Assembly (NCBI GenBank): GCA_008107755.1 | Contig: VIRH01000094.1 | Coordinates: forward strand, 124,001-188,000 | Length of the DNA: 64,000 nucleotides | Source: Rhodobacterales bacterium | GTDB taxonomy: Bacteria; Pseudomonadota; Alphaproteobacteria; Rhizobiales; Stappiaceae | Direction: 5' to 3' | Shown: positions 52,981 through 60,291 of the stretch, in pieces | Numbering within the stretch: the first letter of the stretch is position 1 | Layout: each line of letters begins with the position of its first letter | The notes under the pieces: model-generated | Told to the model about the DNA's origin: nothing | Database searches by the model: none | What the model saw: the letters and a program-made list of their open reading frames with translations, nothing else | Position numbers and translations under genes: made by a program

Positions 52981-54120
52981 TCAGTCGATCGAGACCCACT
53001 CGCCGTCACGGATTTCCAGCATGCGGAATGCGCTCAGGTCGAGGCCGAGGTGGTCGTCGGCACTGAAGGTGTAGGTGCCGGTGGTGCCCACCAGACCGTC
53101 GGTCGCTTCCAGAGCATCGCGGATAGCGCTCGGATCATCGCTGCCGGCGCGGCTGATGGCATCGACCATCAGCCGGAACGCATCATGGGCATAGCCGCCG
53201 AAGGTCGAGACGTCCTCGCCGTATTTTTCCTCATAGGAGGTCGTGTAGGCGGTCACGACGTCCTTTTGCGGATCACCTTCCTCGATGAGGTCGGCGATAA
53301 GGAGCGCGGTGCCCGGCAGGCGAACACCTTCGGCCGCGTCGGCGCCGGCCAGCTCGATGAAGCCGTCGGAGGCAACGCCGTGGCTCTGGTAGAGCGGCAG
53401 CTCGATGCCCAGCTGGGCATAGTTGCGGGTGACAATGGCCGGACCCTGGCCGAAGCCCGGGTTGAGGATCGCCTGGACACCGTCGGTGGACTTGATCTTC
53501 GTGAGCTGCGGCGTCATGTCCGCATCCTGCGGCGCATAGGTTTCCTGCGCCAGGATCTCGATTTCATGGCTGCCGGCAACTTCCTTGCACTGCGCTTCCA
53601 TGGACGCGCCGAAGCCGTCGGTGCCCGAAATCATGCCGATCTTTGTGATGCCGTTCTTCTGCATGTCGGCGAAGATCTTCTCACAGGCCATGCGATCGGT
53701 GTGCGGCGTCTTGAAGACGAATTCGCGCACCGGATCGATAATCTGGATCGCGCCGGCAAGCGAGATGAACGGAATGCCCTCGCCTTCGGCGACCGAAATG
53801 ATCGACATGGTGGTGCCGGTGGTCGAGCCGCCGATGATCGCGACGACCTCGTCGTCTTCCACCAGACGGGTGGCGAAGGTGCGGGCCTTGTTGGGGTCGC
53901 CGCCGTCATCATAAAGGACAAGCTCGATCTCTTCGCCGTTGATGCCGCCGTTGGCGTTGACTTCCTCGACCAGCATTTCCAGCGTCTTGGCTTCCGGATC
54001 GCCCAGGAACGCAGCGCCGCCGGACGCGGACAGGCTCGCGCCAAGCTTGATGTCCGCATGTGCGGCGGACGCGATCCCCAGGACCATCAGTGTGGCCAGT
54101 GCAGTTGTCGTGATTTTCAT
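52981..54120 (-). CDS. livK: ABC transporter substrate-binding protein, LivK family
   Basis: A 379-residue periplasmic type I binding protein. A Sec signal (LATLMVLGIASAAHA) is followed by KLGASLSASGGAAFLG and the long helix region LEMLVEEVNANGGING. It captures the ligand for LivHMGF. It starts 39 bases after paaN in the same direction, so the whole importer is downstream of the paaN promoter. An aromatic acid such as phenylacetate is inferred as ligand from this context; branched amino acids are the default for the family. Confidence 0.92.
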   Translation of the reverse strand: MKITTTALATLMVLGIASAAHADIKLGASLSASGGAAFLGDPEAKTLEMLVEEVNANGGINGEEIELVLYDDGGDPNKARTFATRLVEDDEVVAIIGGSTTGTTMSIISVAEGEGIPFISLAGAIQIIDPVREFVFKTPHTDRMACEKIFADMQKNGITKIGMISGTDGFGASMEAQCKEVAGSHEIEILAQETYAPQDADMTPQLTKIKSTDGVQAILNPGFGQGPAIVTRNYAQLGIELPLYQSHGVASDGFIELAGADAAEGVRLPGTALLIADLIEEGDPQKDVVTAYTTSYEEKYGEDVSTFGGYAHDAFRLMVDAISRAGSDDPSAIRDALEATDGLVGTTGTYTFSADDHLGLDLSAFRMLEIRDGEWVSID

Positions 54121-54159
54121 GAATTCCTCCCTTGGGTTTCCTCTCCGACCCGCCGCTCC

Positions 54160-55809
54160 TCATGCGGTTTTGGGCCACCGGATCATGACGCGCCTGAATC
54201 TGGGCGCGACAAAAGCCGTATCCGTCAGGCTTGCGTTTCCTGCCGGGTTGGCACCCGTGACATGGAAATCCGAAAACGCAGCCGACTGGTTCACGTAGAT
54301 GTTGCCGGTGAGATTGACCGACAGATTGACCCCGGCGCGGGCGAAGGCCTGCGCGGCGCGGTCGATCAGTGTCTGGTCGGTCGCATAAAGTGCCGCCGTG
54401 ATGGCGCCCTTCCGGCGGGCAAGCCCGGCGGCGGCGTCTATCGCGGCTTCAGCCGTCTCGGCGGGGACCGCAAAGACGACCGGACCGAAGCATTCGTCCT
54501 CATGGCGCTTCGTGTCCCCTTCGATGGCGATAATGAGCGGGGTTGCCGAGCGACCGGAGCCGGTCTCGCCGCTGTCGCGGAGCACGCGACCGGAGCTGCG
54601 CGCTCCGGCGACCCTTTCAATCGTTGCCGGATTGACGATCGCGCCGCAGATCCCTGCGGCCTGCTTCGGATCCGCCGTGAGCGCGTCGACGGCGGCTGCG
54701 ATGGCGGACAGGACCTCGTCGAAACTCTTGTGGCCCTCGTCGGTCTCGATGCCGTTCTTCGGCACGTAGATGTTCTGCGGCGACGTGCACATCTGCCCGG
54801 AATAGAGCGCGATGGAAAAGGCCAGATTGGCGCACATGGCGGCGAACGCATCCGTTCCGGTGACAACAACCGAATTCACGCCCGTCTCCTCGGTGAAGAC
54901 AAGGGCATCGCCCGCGTGGCTCCGGATCCAGCTGCCGAAGGTGGACGACCCGGTGAAATCCACGATGCGCACATCCCGCGCCTCGACCAGTTGCTTTGTG
55001 ACGGGTGCCTCCGGCTCGTCGGCGGCCAGAAGCACCGTATCGGCAGGCAGGCCTTCTTCTGCCAGCACCTCGCGAAGCACCTTCACGGTGATGGCGAGCG
55101 GCAGGATCGCCATGGGGTGAGGCTTGACGATGACCGTATTGCCGGTCGCAAGGCTTGCAAAAAGTCCGGGATAGCCGTTCCAGGTCGGGAAGGTGTTGCA
55201 GCAGATAGTCAGCGCAACGCCGCGCGGGACAATCCGCCAGTGCTTTTCGAGAACGATCGGTGCGTGTTTGCCCTGCGGCTTTTCCCAAAGGGCGGTGCCG
55301 GCAACCGACGTCATTTCCGCATAGGCCGTGGCAACGGCTTCCAGTCCCCGGTCCTGCGCATGAGGCCCGCCGGCCTGGAAGGCCATCGGAAATGCCTGGC
55401 CGGTCGTGTGCTGAGTGGCGTGACCGATCAGGAAGCTCTGCCTGTTGAGACGGACAAGCGCTTCCAGCAGGATGCCGACGCGCGTTTCGACGGGTGCCGA
55501 AGACCATTCGGGAGAGGCGTTTTCAGACGCTGCGACCAGTGTTTCAGGAGACGCGGCGGGATAGGACAGGCCAAGTTCCAGCCCCCATGGGGAGACTTCG
55601 GCGCCCAGACGGCTTTCTTCGGGATGGCCCGGCAGATCAAAGGGTTTGCCGAGCAATGCGGAAAAGCTGCTCTCGCCGTCTTCGCGCGCGGTTTCGCCGT
55701 AGATCTTTCCGGACGGGACTTCGGGAAACGGGGTCCAGAATTCGCGCGTCCGTATCGCATTCAGGGCATCGTCAAGCATTTCGCGATGACGATCCAAAAG
55801 CCGCGACAT
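54160..55809 (-). CDS. paaN: Phenylacetic acid degradation protein PaaN, aldehyde dehydrogenase family
   Basis: A 549-residue aldehyde dehydrogenase superfamily protein of the PaaN group. Stretches typical of it are CCNTFPTWNGYPGLFASLATGN, seen in part as TFPTWNGYPGLFASL, then KPHPMAILPLAI, VDFTGSSTFGSWI, ETGVNSVVV and a cysteine in SGQMCTSPQNIYVP. It would oxidise a semialdehyde-CoA of the phenylacetate ring-cleavage route. PaaZ, encoded at 60292-62343, has the same kind of domain, so the roles may overlap. GGGAGG precedes the ATG. It is divergent from paaG. Confidence 0.92.
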   Translation of the reverse strand: MSRLLDRHREMLDDALNAIRTREFWTPFPEVPSGKIYGETAREDGESSFSALLGKPFDLPGHPEESRLGAEVSPWGLELGLSYPAASPETLVAASENASPEWSSAPVETRVGILLEALVRLNRQSFLIGHATQHTTGQAFPMAFQAGGPHAQDRGLEAVATAYAEMTSVAGTALWEKPQGKHAPIVLEKHWRIVPRGVALTICCNTFPTWNGYPGLFASLATGNTVIVKPHPMAILPLAITVKVLREVLAEEGLPADTVLLAADEPEAPVTKQLVEARDVRIVDFTGSSTFGSWIRSHAGDALVFTEETGVNSVVVTGTDAFAAMCANLAFSIALYSGQMCTSPQNIYVPKNGIETDEGHKSFDEVLSAIAAAVDALTADPKQAAGICGAIVNPATIERVAGARSSGRVLRDSGETGSGRSATPLIIAIEGDTKRHEDECFGPVVFAVPAETAEAAIDAAAGLARRKGAITAALYATDQTLIDRAAQAFARAGVNLSVNLTGNIYVNQSAAFSDFHVTGANPAGNASLTDTAFVAPRFRRVMIRWPKTA

Positions 55810-55861
55810 TTGTTATCCTCCCAGATGCTGGCCGTCGTTACCGGCACAACACTTATAATTG

Positions 55862-55875
55862 ACCGACCGGACGGT
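55862..55875. promoter_or_regulatory. PaaR-type operator candidate between paaN and paaG
   Basis: ACCGACCGGACGGT is a near-perfect palindrome (only two A/A clashes) in the 122-base gap between divergent paaN and paaG. TetR-type PaaR repressors of proteobacterial phenylacetate clusters are known to bind ACCG-CCGG-CGGT-like palindromes that respond to phenylacetyl-CoA. A paaR gene lies 2.8 kb away. It would control both divergent operons. Confidence 0.65.
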
Positions 55876-55931
55876 TTATGCAACAACTTGTTTTGTGGAC
55901 GTCGGAGGAAAGTGATGTCCGGGAGGAAAAA

Positions 55932-56726
55932 GTGACCGAAAATCAGCCAGTTATCTCTTCGCTCGAAAATGGCGTTCTGCGTCTGACGCTGAACCGACCG
56001 GACAAGCTGAACAGCTTCAACGAAGACATGCACCGGGCCCTGCGCACCGAAGTCGAGCGCGCCCACGCGGATGACGACGTTCGTGCCGTCCTGCTGACCG
56101 GCGCCGGCCGTGGCTTTTGTGCGGGCCAGGACCTCGGCGACCGCGACCCGCGCAAGGGTGGCGACAAGCCAGACCTCGGTCACACGCTGGAAACCTTCTA
56201 CAATCCGACCCTTCGTCTGATCCGCAGCCTCGAAAAACCCGTCATATGTGCGGTGAACGGCGTTGCGGCCGGTGCCGGCGCGAATATCGCGTTTGCCTGC
56301 GACATCGTGCTGGCGGCACGCTCGGCCAAGTTCATCCAGGCGTTCTCGAAGATCGGTCTCATCCCCGATGCCGGCGGAAGCTGGTCGCTGACGCGCATCC
56401 TGGGCGAGCCGCGCGCCAAGGCATTGGCGCTTCTGGCAGAGCCGCTGATGGCAGAGCAGGCAGCCGACTGGGGGCTGATCTGGAAGGCCGTCGACGACGA
56501 CGCGCTGATGCGCGAAGCCGACGCGATGGCGGAGAAGCTGGCAGCCGGACCGACAATCGGTCTCGGGCTGACCAAGCGCCTTATCCAGGCAGCCGGCACA
56601 CAGGATCTCGACGCCCATCTCGACATGGAACGCGACTGCCAGCAGACCGCCGGCCGGACCGACGACTATGCGGAGGGCGTCACCGCCTTTCTTGAAAAAC
56701 GACCTGCCGTCTTCAAGGGGCAGTGA
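55932..56726 (+). CDS. paaG: 2-(1,2-epoxy-dihydrophenyl)acetyl-CoA isomerase PaaG
   Basis: A 264-residue crotonase-fold enzyme. It isomerises the ring epoxide of phenylacetyl-CoA to the oxepin. Seen are LTLNRPDKLNSFNEDMH, GAGRGFCAGQDLGDRD with the oxyanion-hole segment and the PaaG-typical aspartate, VNGVAAGAGANIAFACD and FSKIGLIPDAGGSW. The GTG start has GGGAGG five bases before it and gives the family length; an ATG 18 codons upstream lies in the promoter. It leads the paaG-paaI-paaK unit. Confidence 0.93.
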   Translation: MTENQPVISSLENGVLRLTLNRPDKLNSFNEDMHRALRTEVERAHADDDVRAVLLTGAGRGFCAGQDLGDRDPRKGGDKPDLGHTLETFYNPTLRLIRSLEKPVICAVNGVAAGAGANIAFACDIVLAARSAKFIQAFSKIGLIPDAGGSWSLTRILGEPRAKALALLAEPLMAEQAADWGLIWKAVDDDALMREADAMAEKLAAGPTIGLGLTKRLIQAAGTQDLDAHLDMERDCQQTAGRTDDYAEGVTAFLEKRPAVFKGQ

Positions 56727-56727
56727 C

Positions 56728-57189
56728 ATGAAGACCGTTTCGCAGATGACGCCGCAGGAACTCGCAGAGGCCTGCGCGAAGATGATGTGGGCGGACGACC
56801 GGGCCTCGCAGGGACTTGGTATCAGCCTCGAAAAAGTGGCGCCCGGCAAGGCGGTCCTGACCATGACCGTGGCGGATTACATGACCAACGGCCACGGCAA
56901 CATGCATGGTGGCTTCATGTTCGCGCTGGCCGACAGCGCCTTCGCATTTGCCTGCAACACCTACAACCAGATGACCGTCGCCCAGCATTGTTCGGTCACC
57001 TACATCGCGCCGGGGAGCCTTGGCGATGTGTTGACCGCCGAGGCCAGGGAGGTGTCCCGCAAGGGGCGATCCGGCATCTATGACATATGCGTGACCCGGG
57101 AGGACGGGACCGTGCTTGCAGAGTTCCGCGGGCATTCCCGCACAATCAACCGCACCTTTTTGCCGGTGGACGACGCCGCGACGGCATAG
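56728..57189 (+). CDS. paaI: Hydroxyphenylacetyl-CoA thioesterase PaaI
   Basis: A 153-residue hotdog-fold thioesterase that clears stalled CoA esters of the pathway. The signature GHGNMHGGFMFALADSAFAF, with its catalytic aspartate, is clear. FRGHSRTINRTF at the end is also typical of PaaI. The ATG lies one base after the paaG stop, with AAGGGG upstream. Confidence 0.93.
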   Translation: MKTVSQMTPQELAEACAKMMWADDRASQGLGISLEKVAPGKAVLTMTVADYMTNGHGNMHGGFMFALADSAFAFACNTYNQMTVAQHCSVTYIAPGSLGDVLTAEAREVSRKGRSGIYDICVTREDGTVLAEFRGHSRTINRTFLPVDDAATA

Positions 57190-57211
57190 GGACTGAGGGA
57201 GGAGAACCAGA

Positions 57212-58522
57212 ATGATCGACCTGACGCCTGATCGGGAGACGCTCGATCCAATCGAAATCGCGAGCCGGGATGAAATTTCCGCGCTTCAGGAAAAGCGGCT
57301 GACATGGTCGCTGAACCACGCCTACGCCAATTCGACTTTCTTCAGGAAGCGCTTCGACGAGCGTGGCGTCCATCCGGACGACTTCAAGTCTCTCGCCGAC
57401 CTTGCAAAGTTTCCGTTCACGGTGAAGCAGCATCTGCGCGACACCTATCCGTTCGGCATGTTCGCCACCAAGCGCGAGGAGCTGGTGCGTATTCATGGGT
57501 CATCGGGCACAACCGGCAAGCCGACCGTGGTCGGGTATACGGCCAATGACATCTCCCACTGGTCGGACCTCATTGCGCGCTCAATCCGCGCGGCGGGCGG
57601 GCGCAAGGGCAATATCCTGCACAATGCCTATGGCTACGGGCTCTTTACCGGCGGGCTGGGCGCCCATTACGGCGCCGAACGTCTCGGATGCACGGTGGTG
57701 CCGATTTCCGGCGGCATGACAGAACGGCAGGTCACGCTGATCGAGGATTTCGCGCCCGACATCATCATGGTGACGCCCTCCTACATGCTCTCGATCCTGG
57801 ACGAGTACAGGCGCCGGGGTCTCGACCCGCGCCAGAGTTCGCTCAAGGTCGGCATTTTCGGCGCCGAACCCTGGACAAATTCCATGCGCGAGGAAATCGA
57901 GCAGGCGTTCGACATGCACGCCGTCGACATCTACGGCCTCTCGGAAATCATGGGGCCGGGCGTTGCGCAGGAATGCGTCGAGACCAAGGATGGCCTGCAT
58001 GTGTGGGAGGACCATTTCTATCCCGAGATCATAGATCCTGTGACGGAGGAGGTGCTTCCCGACGGCGAAATGGGCGAACTCGTCTTCACCACGCTGACCA
58101 AGGAAGGCCTGCCGATGGTCCGGTACCGGACCCGGGACCTGACGCGGATCCTGCCTGGAACGGCAAGATCGATGCGCCGGATCGAGAAGATCACAGGTCG
58201 CAGCGACGACATGATCATCCTGCGCGGCGTCAACGTGTTCCCGACCCAGATCGAGGAACTGATCCTGAAATGCGACGGCCTCAGCGCCCACTTCCAGATC
58301 GAGCTGGTTCGCACCGGCCGGATGGATGCCATGGTCGTCCATGCCGAAGCCGCGCCGGAACACTCCAGCAGCGAGGCGCGCGCCGCAACGGCCAGGGAAC
58401 TGGCACATCACATCAAGTCCACGATCGGAATTTCCAGCAAGATCGAGGTGCATGAACCGGGCGGTGTCGACCGGTCCGCCGGCAAGGCCAAGCGGGTTGT
58501 AGACAACAGGCCGAAGGAATAG
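57212..58522 (+). CDS. paaK: Phenylacetate-CoA ligase
   Basis: A 436-residue adenylate-forming enzyme. It activates phenylacetate with CoA and ATP and so starts the pathway. The phosphate loop is HGSSGTTGKPTVVGYT. YGLSEIMGPGVAQEC, YRTRDLTRI and the hinge GRSDDMIILRGVNVFPTQIE follow in order. The length is normal. GGGAGGAG precedes the ATG. It follows paaI by 22 bases. Hairpins lie between it and paaR. Confidence 0.97.
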   Translation: MIDLTPDRETLDPIEIASRDEISALQEKRLTWSLNHAYANSTFFRKRFDERGVHPDDFKSLADLAKFPFTVKQHLRDTYPFGMFATKREELVRIHGSSGTTGKPTVVGYTANDISHWSDLIARSIRAAGGRKGNILHNAYGYGLFTGGLGAHYGAERLGCTVVPISGGMTERQVTLIEDFAPDIIMVTPSYMLSILDEYRRRGLDPRQSSLKVGIFGAEPWTNSMREEIEQAFDMHAVDIYGLSEIMGPGVAQECVETKDGLHVWEDHFYPEIIDPVTEEVLPDGEMGELVFTTLTKEGLPMVRYRTRDLTRILPGTARSMRRIEKITGRSDDMIILRGVNVFPTQIEELILKCDGLSAHFQIELVRTGRMDAMVVHAEAAPEHSSSEARAATARELAHHIKSTIGISSKIEVHEPGGVDRSAGKAKRVVDNRPKE

Positions 58523-58545
58523 GTATGTCGCCCGACCGCTATCCG

Positions 58546-58561
58546 GTCCGCTCACGCGGAC
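58546..58561 (+). other. Hairpin after paaK
   Basis: GTCCGC, tcac, GCGGAC is a perfect 6-base stem with a 4-base loop, starting 24 bases after the paaK stop. There is no T-run. It may slow or end transcription or protect the mRNA end. Confidence 0.45.
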
Positions 58562-58635
58562 AGTTCGGCAGTCCATAATCGAGTTGGAGCGTCCGCATGC
58601 CGCGTGAAGGCCGGCGGGCGCTCTGGTCAATCAGG

Positions 58636-58659
58636 GGCGCAACGGGTATGAGTTGCGCC
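58636..58659 (+). other. Inverted repeat upstream of paaR
   Basis: GGCGCAAC and GTTGCGCC form a perfect 8-base stem around an 8-base loop. TCAGGGG at 58631 can instead pair with CCCCTGA at 58668-58674, so two foldings compete. The repeat ends about 35 bases before the paaR start. It could be a terminator for the paaGIK unit without a T-run, or a protein site. Confidence 0.5.
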
Positions 58660-58693
58660 GTTTCCGCCCCCTGACAAACGGAGTTCAAAGCGC

Positions 58694-59293
58694 ATGGCGA
58701 GAACCCGCGCCAGTGATTTCGAGGAGAAACGGCATGGCCTGCTGCTGACGGCGGCCAATGTCTTCGCCTCACAAGGCATGGAAAAAGCCTCCATGTCGCA
58801 GATCGCGCAGGAGGCAGGCGTCTCCAAGTCCCTGCTTTATCACTATTACCCGTCCAAGGACGCGCTTATCTTCGCGATCATCCATTCGCATCTGACAATC
58901 CTCGACGAAGCGCTGGAAGAGGCGGACGACCCGAGCCTGCCGCCGGACGAGCGGCTGCAGAAGCTGGTGCTGACGGTGCTCGATTCCTATCGTGGTGCCG
59001 ACGACCAGCACAAGGTGCAGCTCAATGCGGGGCCGGCCCTGTCGGATGAGCAGAAAAGCGAGATTGTAGCCATCGAGCGCCGGATCGTTCGGCACTTTTC
59101 CAAGGCGCTGAAGGACATTCACCCGCAGCTCGACACGCCGGAAAGACCGTTGCTGATGCCTGTCACCATGTCGCTCTTCGGAATGATGAACTGGGTGTAC
59201 ATGTGGTTCAAGGAAGGCGGAAGGATCTCGCGCGAGGACTATGCCAAGGTGGCGACGACGCTGATCCTGGAAGGCGTGAAGGCCGTCAAATAG
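58694..59293 (+). CDS. paaR: TetR-family repressor PaaR
   Basis: A 199-residue TetR protein. The N-terminal helix-turn-helix is MSQIAQEAGVSKSLLYHYYPSKDALIFAI. In part this reads SQIAQEAGVSKSLLYHYY, typical of the family. The C-terminal ligand domain is helical. Its place just after paaK and the palindrome at the paaN/paaG promoter point to control of the paa genes, released by phenylacetyl-CoA as known for PaaR in other proteobacteria. GGAG precedes the ATG. Confidence 0.87.
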   Translation: MARTRASDFEEKRHGLLLTAANVFASQGMEKASMSQIAQEAGVSKSLLYHYYPSKDALIFAIIHSHLTILDEALEEADDPSLPPDERLQKLVLTVLDSYRGADDQHKVQLNAGPALSDEQKSEIVAIERRIVRHFSKALKDIHPQLDTPERPLLMPVTMSLFGMMNWVYMWFKEGGRISREDYAKVATTLILEGVKAVK

Positions 59294-59529
59294 AGATCCC
59301 GCAGGGCCTTCCGGCTTGCCGCAAGGCTAAAGTCGCTGACCCGCGCATGCATGCCTCCTAGGGGCGGGTTGCCTCCCCCTGCAACTGATTGTAAGCAAAT
59401 CTGACAGCGCGCATCTGATAAGCTTGAAGATGCCCCGGACGGTCAGGCTGGCGGATTTTACTGGTGGTCCTCTTCGAGGCGCTCGTCCGTTCCTGCACTT
59501 TCACCCACCTGGTTGCGAAAGGCGATGTC

Positions 59530-60180
59530 ATGGCGGATTTCAAGGTCGATCCGAATTTCGAAATCACGACCGAAGAGGGGCTGCGCAGCCTCTTTCCTGA
59601 GGTCTCGCCCCTTGCGTCCGTGAAGTGCCTGCCGGCCCTCGACAAGCACGCGACGGATTTCATCCAGCGCTCGCCGTTCATCTGCATCGGCACCCAGAAC
59701 GGGGACGGCAAGGCCGATGTCAGCCCGCGCGGCGATCCGGCCGGTTTCGTCAGAGTTCTCGACCCGCACACGCTCGCTATCCCGGACCGGCCCGGCAACA
59801 ACCGGCTGGACAGCCTGTCGAACATCGTCGCCAACCCCACTGTCGGACTGTTGTTCATCGTTCCCGGCTTTGATGAGACGTTGCGGGTGAATGGGCGCGC
59901 ACGGCTGGTGAATGATCCCTCGCTTCTGGACAGCATGAGCATCAACGGCCGCGCACCGCGCGTCGCGATCGTAATCGAGATTCACGAGGTCTTCCTGCAT
60001 TGCGCCAAGGCATTCCGCCGGTCGAAGCTGTGGGACCCGGAGCAGTTTCAGGACCGAAGCGAAATGCCGTCGCTGTCCAGGATCATCCTGGACCAGACGA
60101 CCGGTGCTCCGAATGACGAGACTGAGATGCGCCAGATCGACGAATCCCTGGAAGAGACCTACCGTCAGACGATGTACTGA
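59530..60180 (+). CDS. Pyridoxamine 5'-phosphate oxidase-family (PPOX) flavin-binding protein
   Basis: A 216-residue protein with the split-barrel flavin-binding fold. Stretches FICIGTQNGDGKADVSPRGD and LAIPDRPGNNRLDSLSNIV are typical of a large bacterial PPOX subfamily, where they bind the flavin phosphate. FIVPGFDETLRVNGRARLV completes the barrel. The substrate is unknown. ATG 59530 follows AAAGGCG. It lies between paaR and paaZ, in its own unit, so a link with phenylacetate is only suggested by position. Confidence 0.85.
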   Translation: MADFKVDPNFEITTEEGLRSLFPEVSPLASVKCLPALDKHATDFIQRSPFICIGTQNGDGKADVSPRGDPAGFVRVLDPHTLAIPDRPGNNRLDSLSNIVANPTVGLLFIVPGFDETLRVNGRARLVNDPSLLDSMSINGRAPRVAIVIEIHEVFLHCAKAFRRSKLWDPEQFQDRSEMPSLSRIILDQTTGAPNDETEMRQIDESLEETYRQTMY

Positions 60181-60204
60181 CGCAGCGAGTACACATTGGC
60201 ACTG

Positions 60205-60216
60205 CAAAGCGCTTTG
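60205..60216. other. Perfect 12-base palindrome after the PPOX gene
   Basis: CAAAGCGCTTTG lies 25 bases after the stop of the PPOX gene, in the convergent gap with paaZ. It may be chance, a hairpin part, or a binding site for an unknown protein. Confidence 0.3.
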
Positions 60217-60229
60217 ATCATCACCTGCA

Positions 60230-60247
60230 CCCGGCGCTGATGCCGGG
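60230..60247. terminator. Hairpin between convergent PPOX and paaZ genes
   Basis: CCCGGC, gctgat, GCCGGG is a perfect 6-base stem. A second one, CCTGGCC, tcag, GGCCAGG (60285-60302), spans the paaZ stop codon. Both sit in the short convergent gap, so a two-way termination role is likely, though no T-run is seen. Confidence 0.45.
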
Positions 60248-60291
60248 ACGCGGATCACCAGCGCAGTCGTGCCAGGGCCTTCGACCTGGCC

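Noticed and set aside
52921..55935. A 1004-codon open frame on the plus strand
   Set aside because: It is antisense to livH, livK and paaN, has no family features, and arises from GC-rich codon bias on the other strand.
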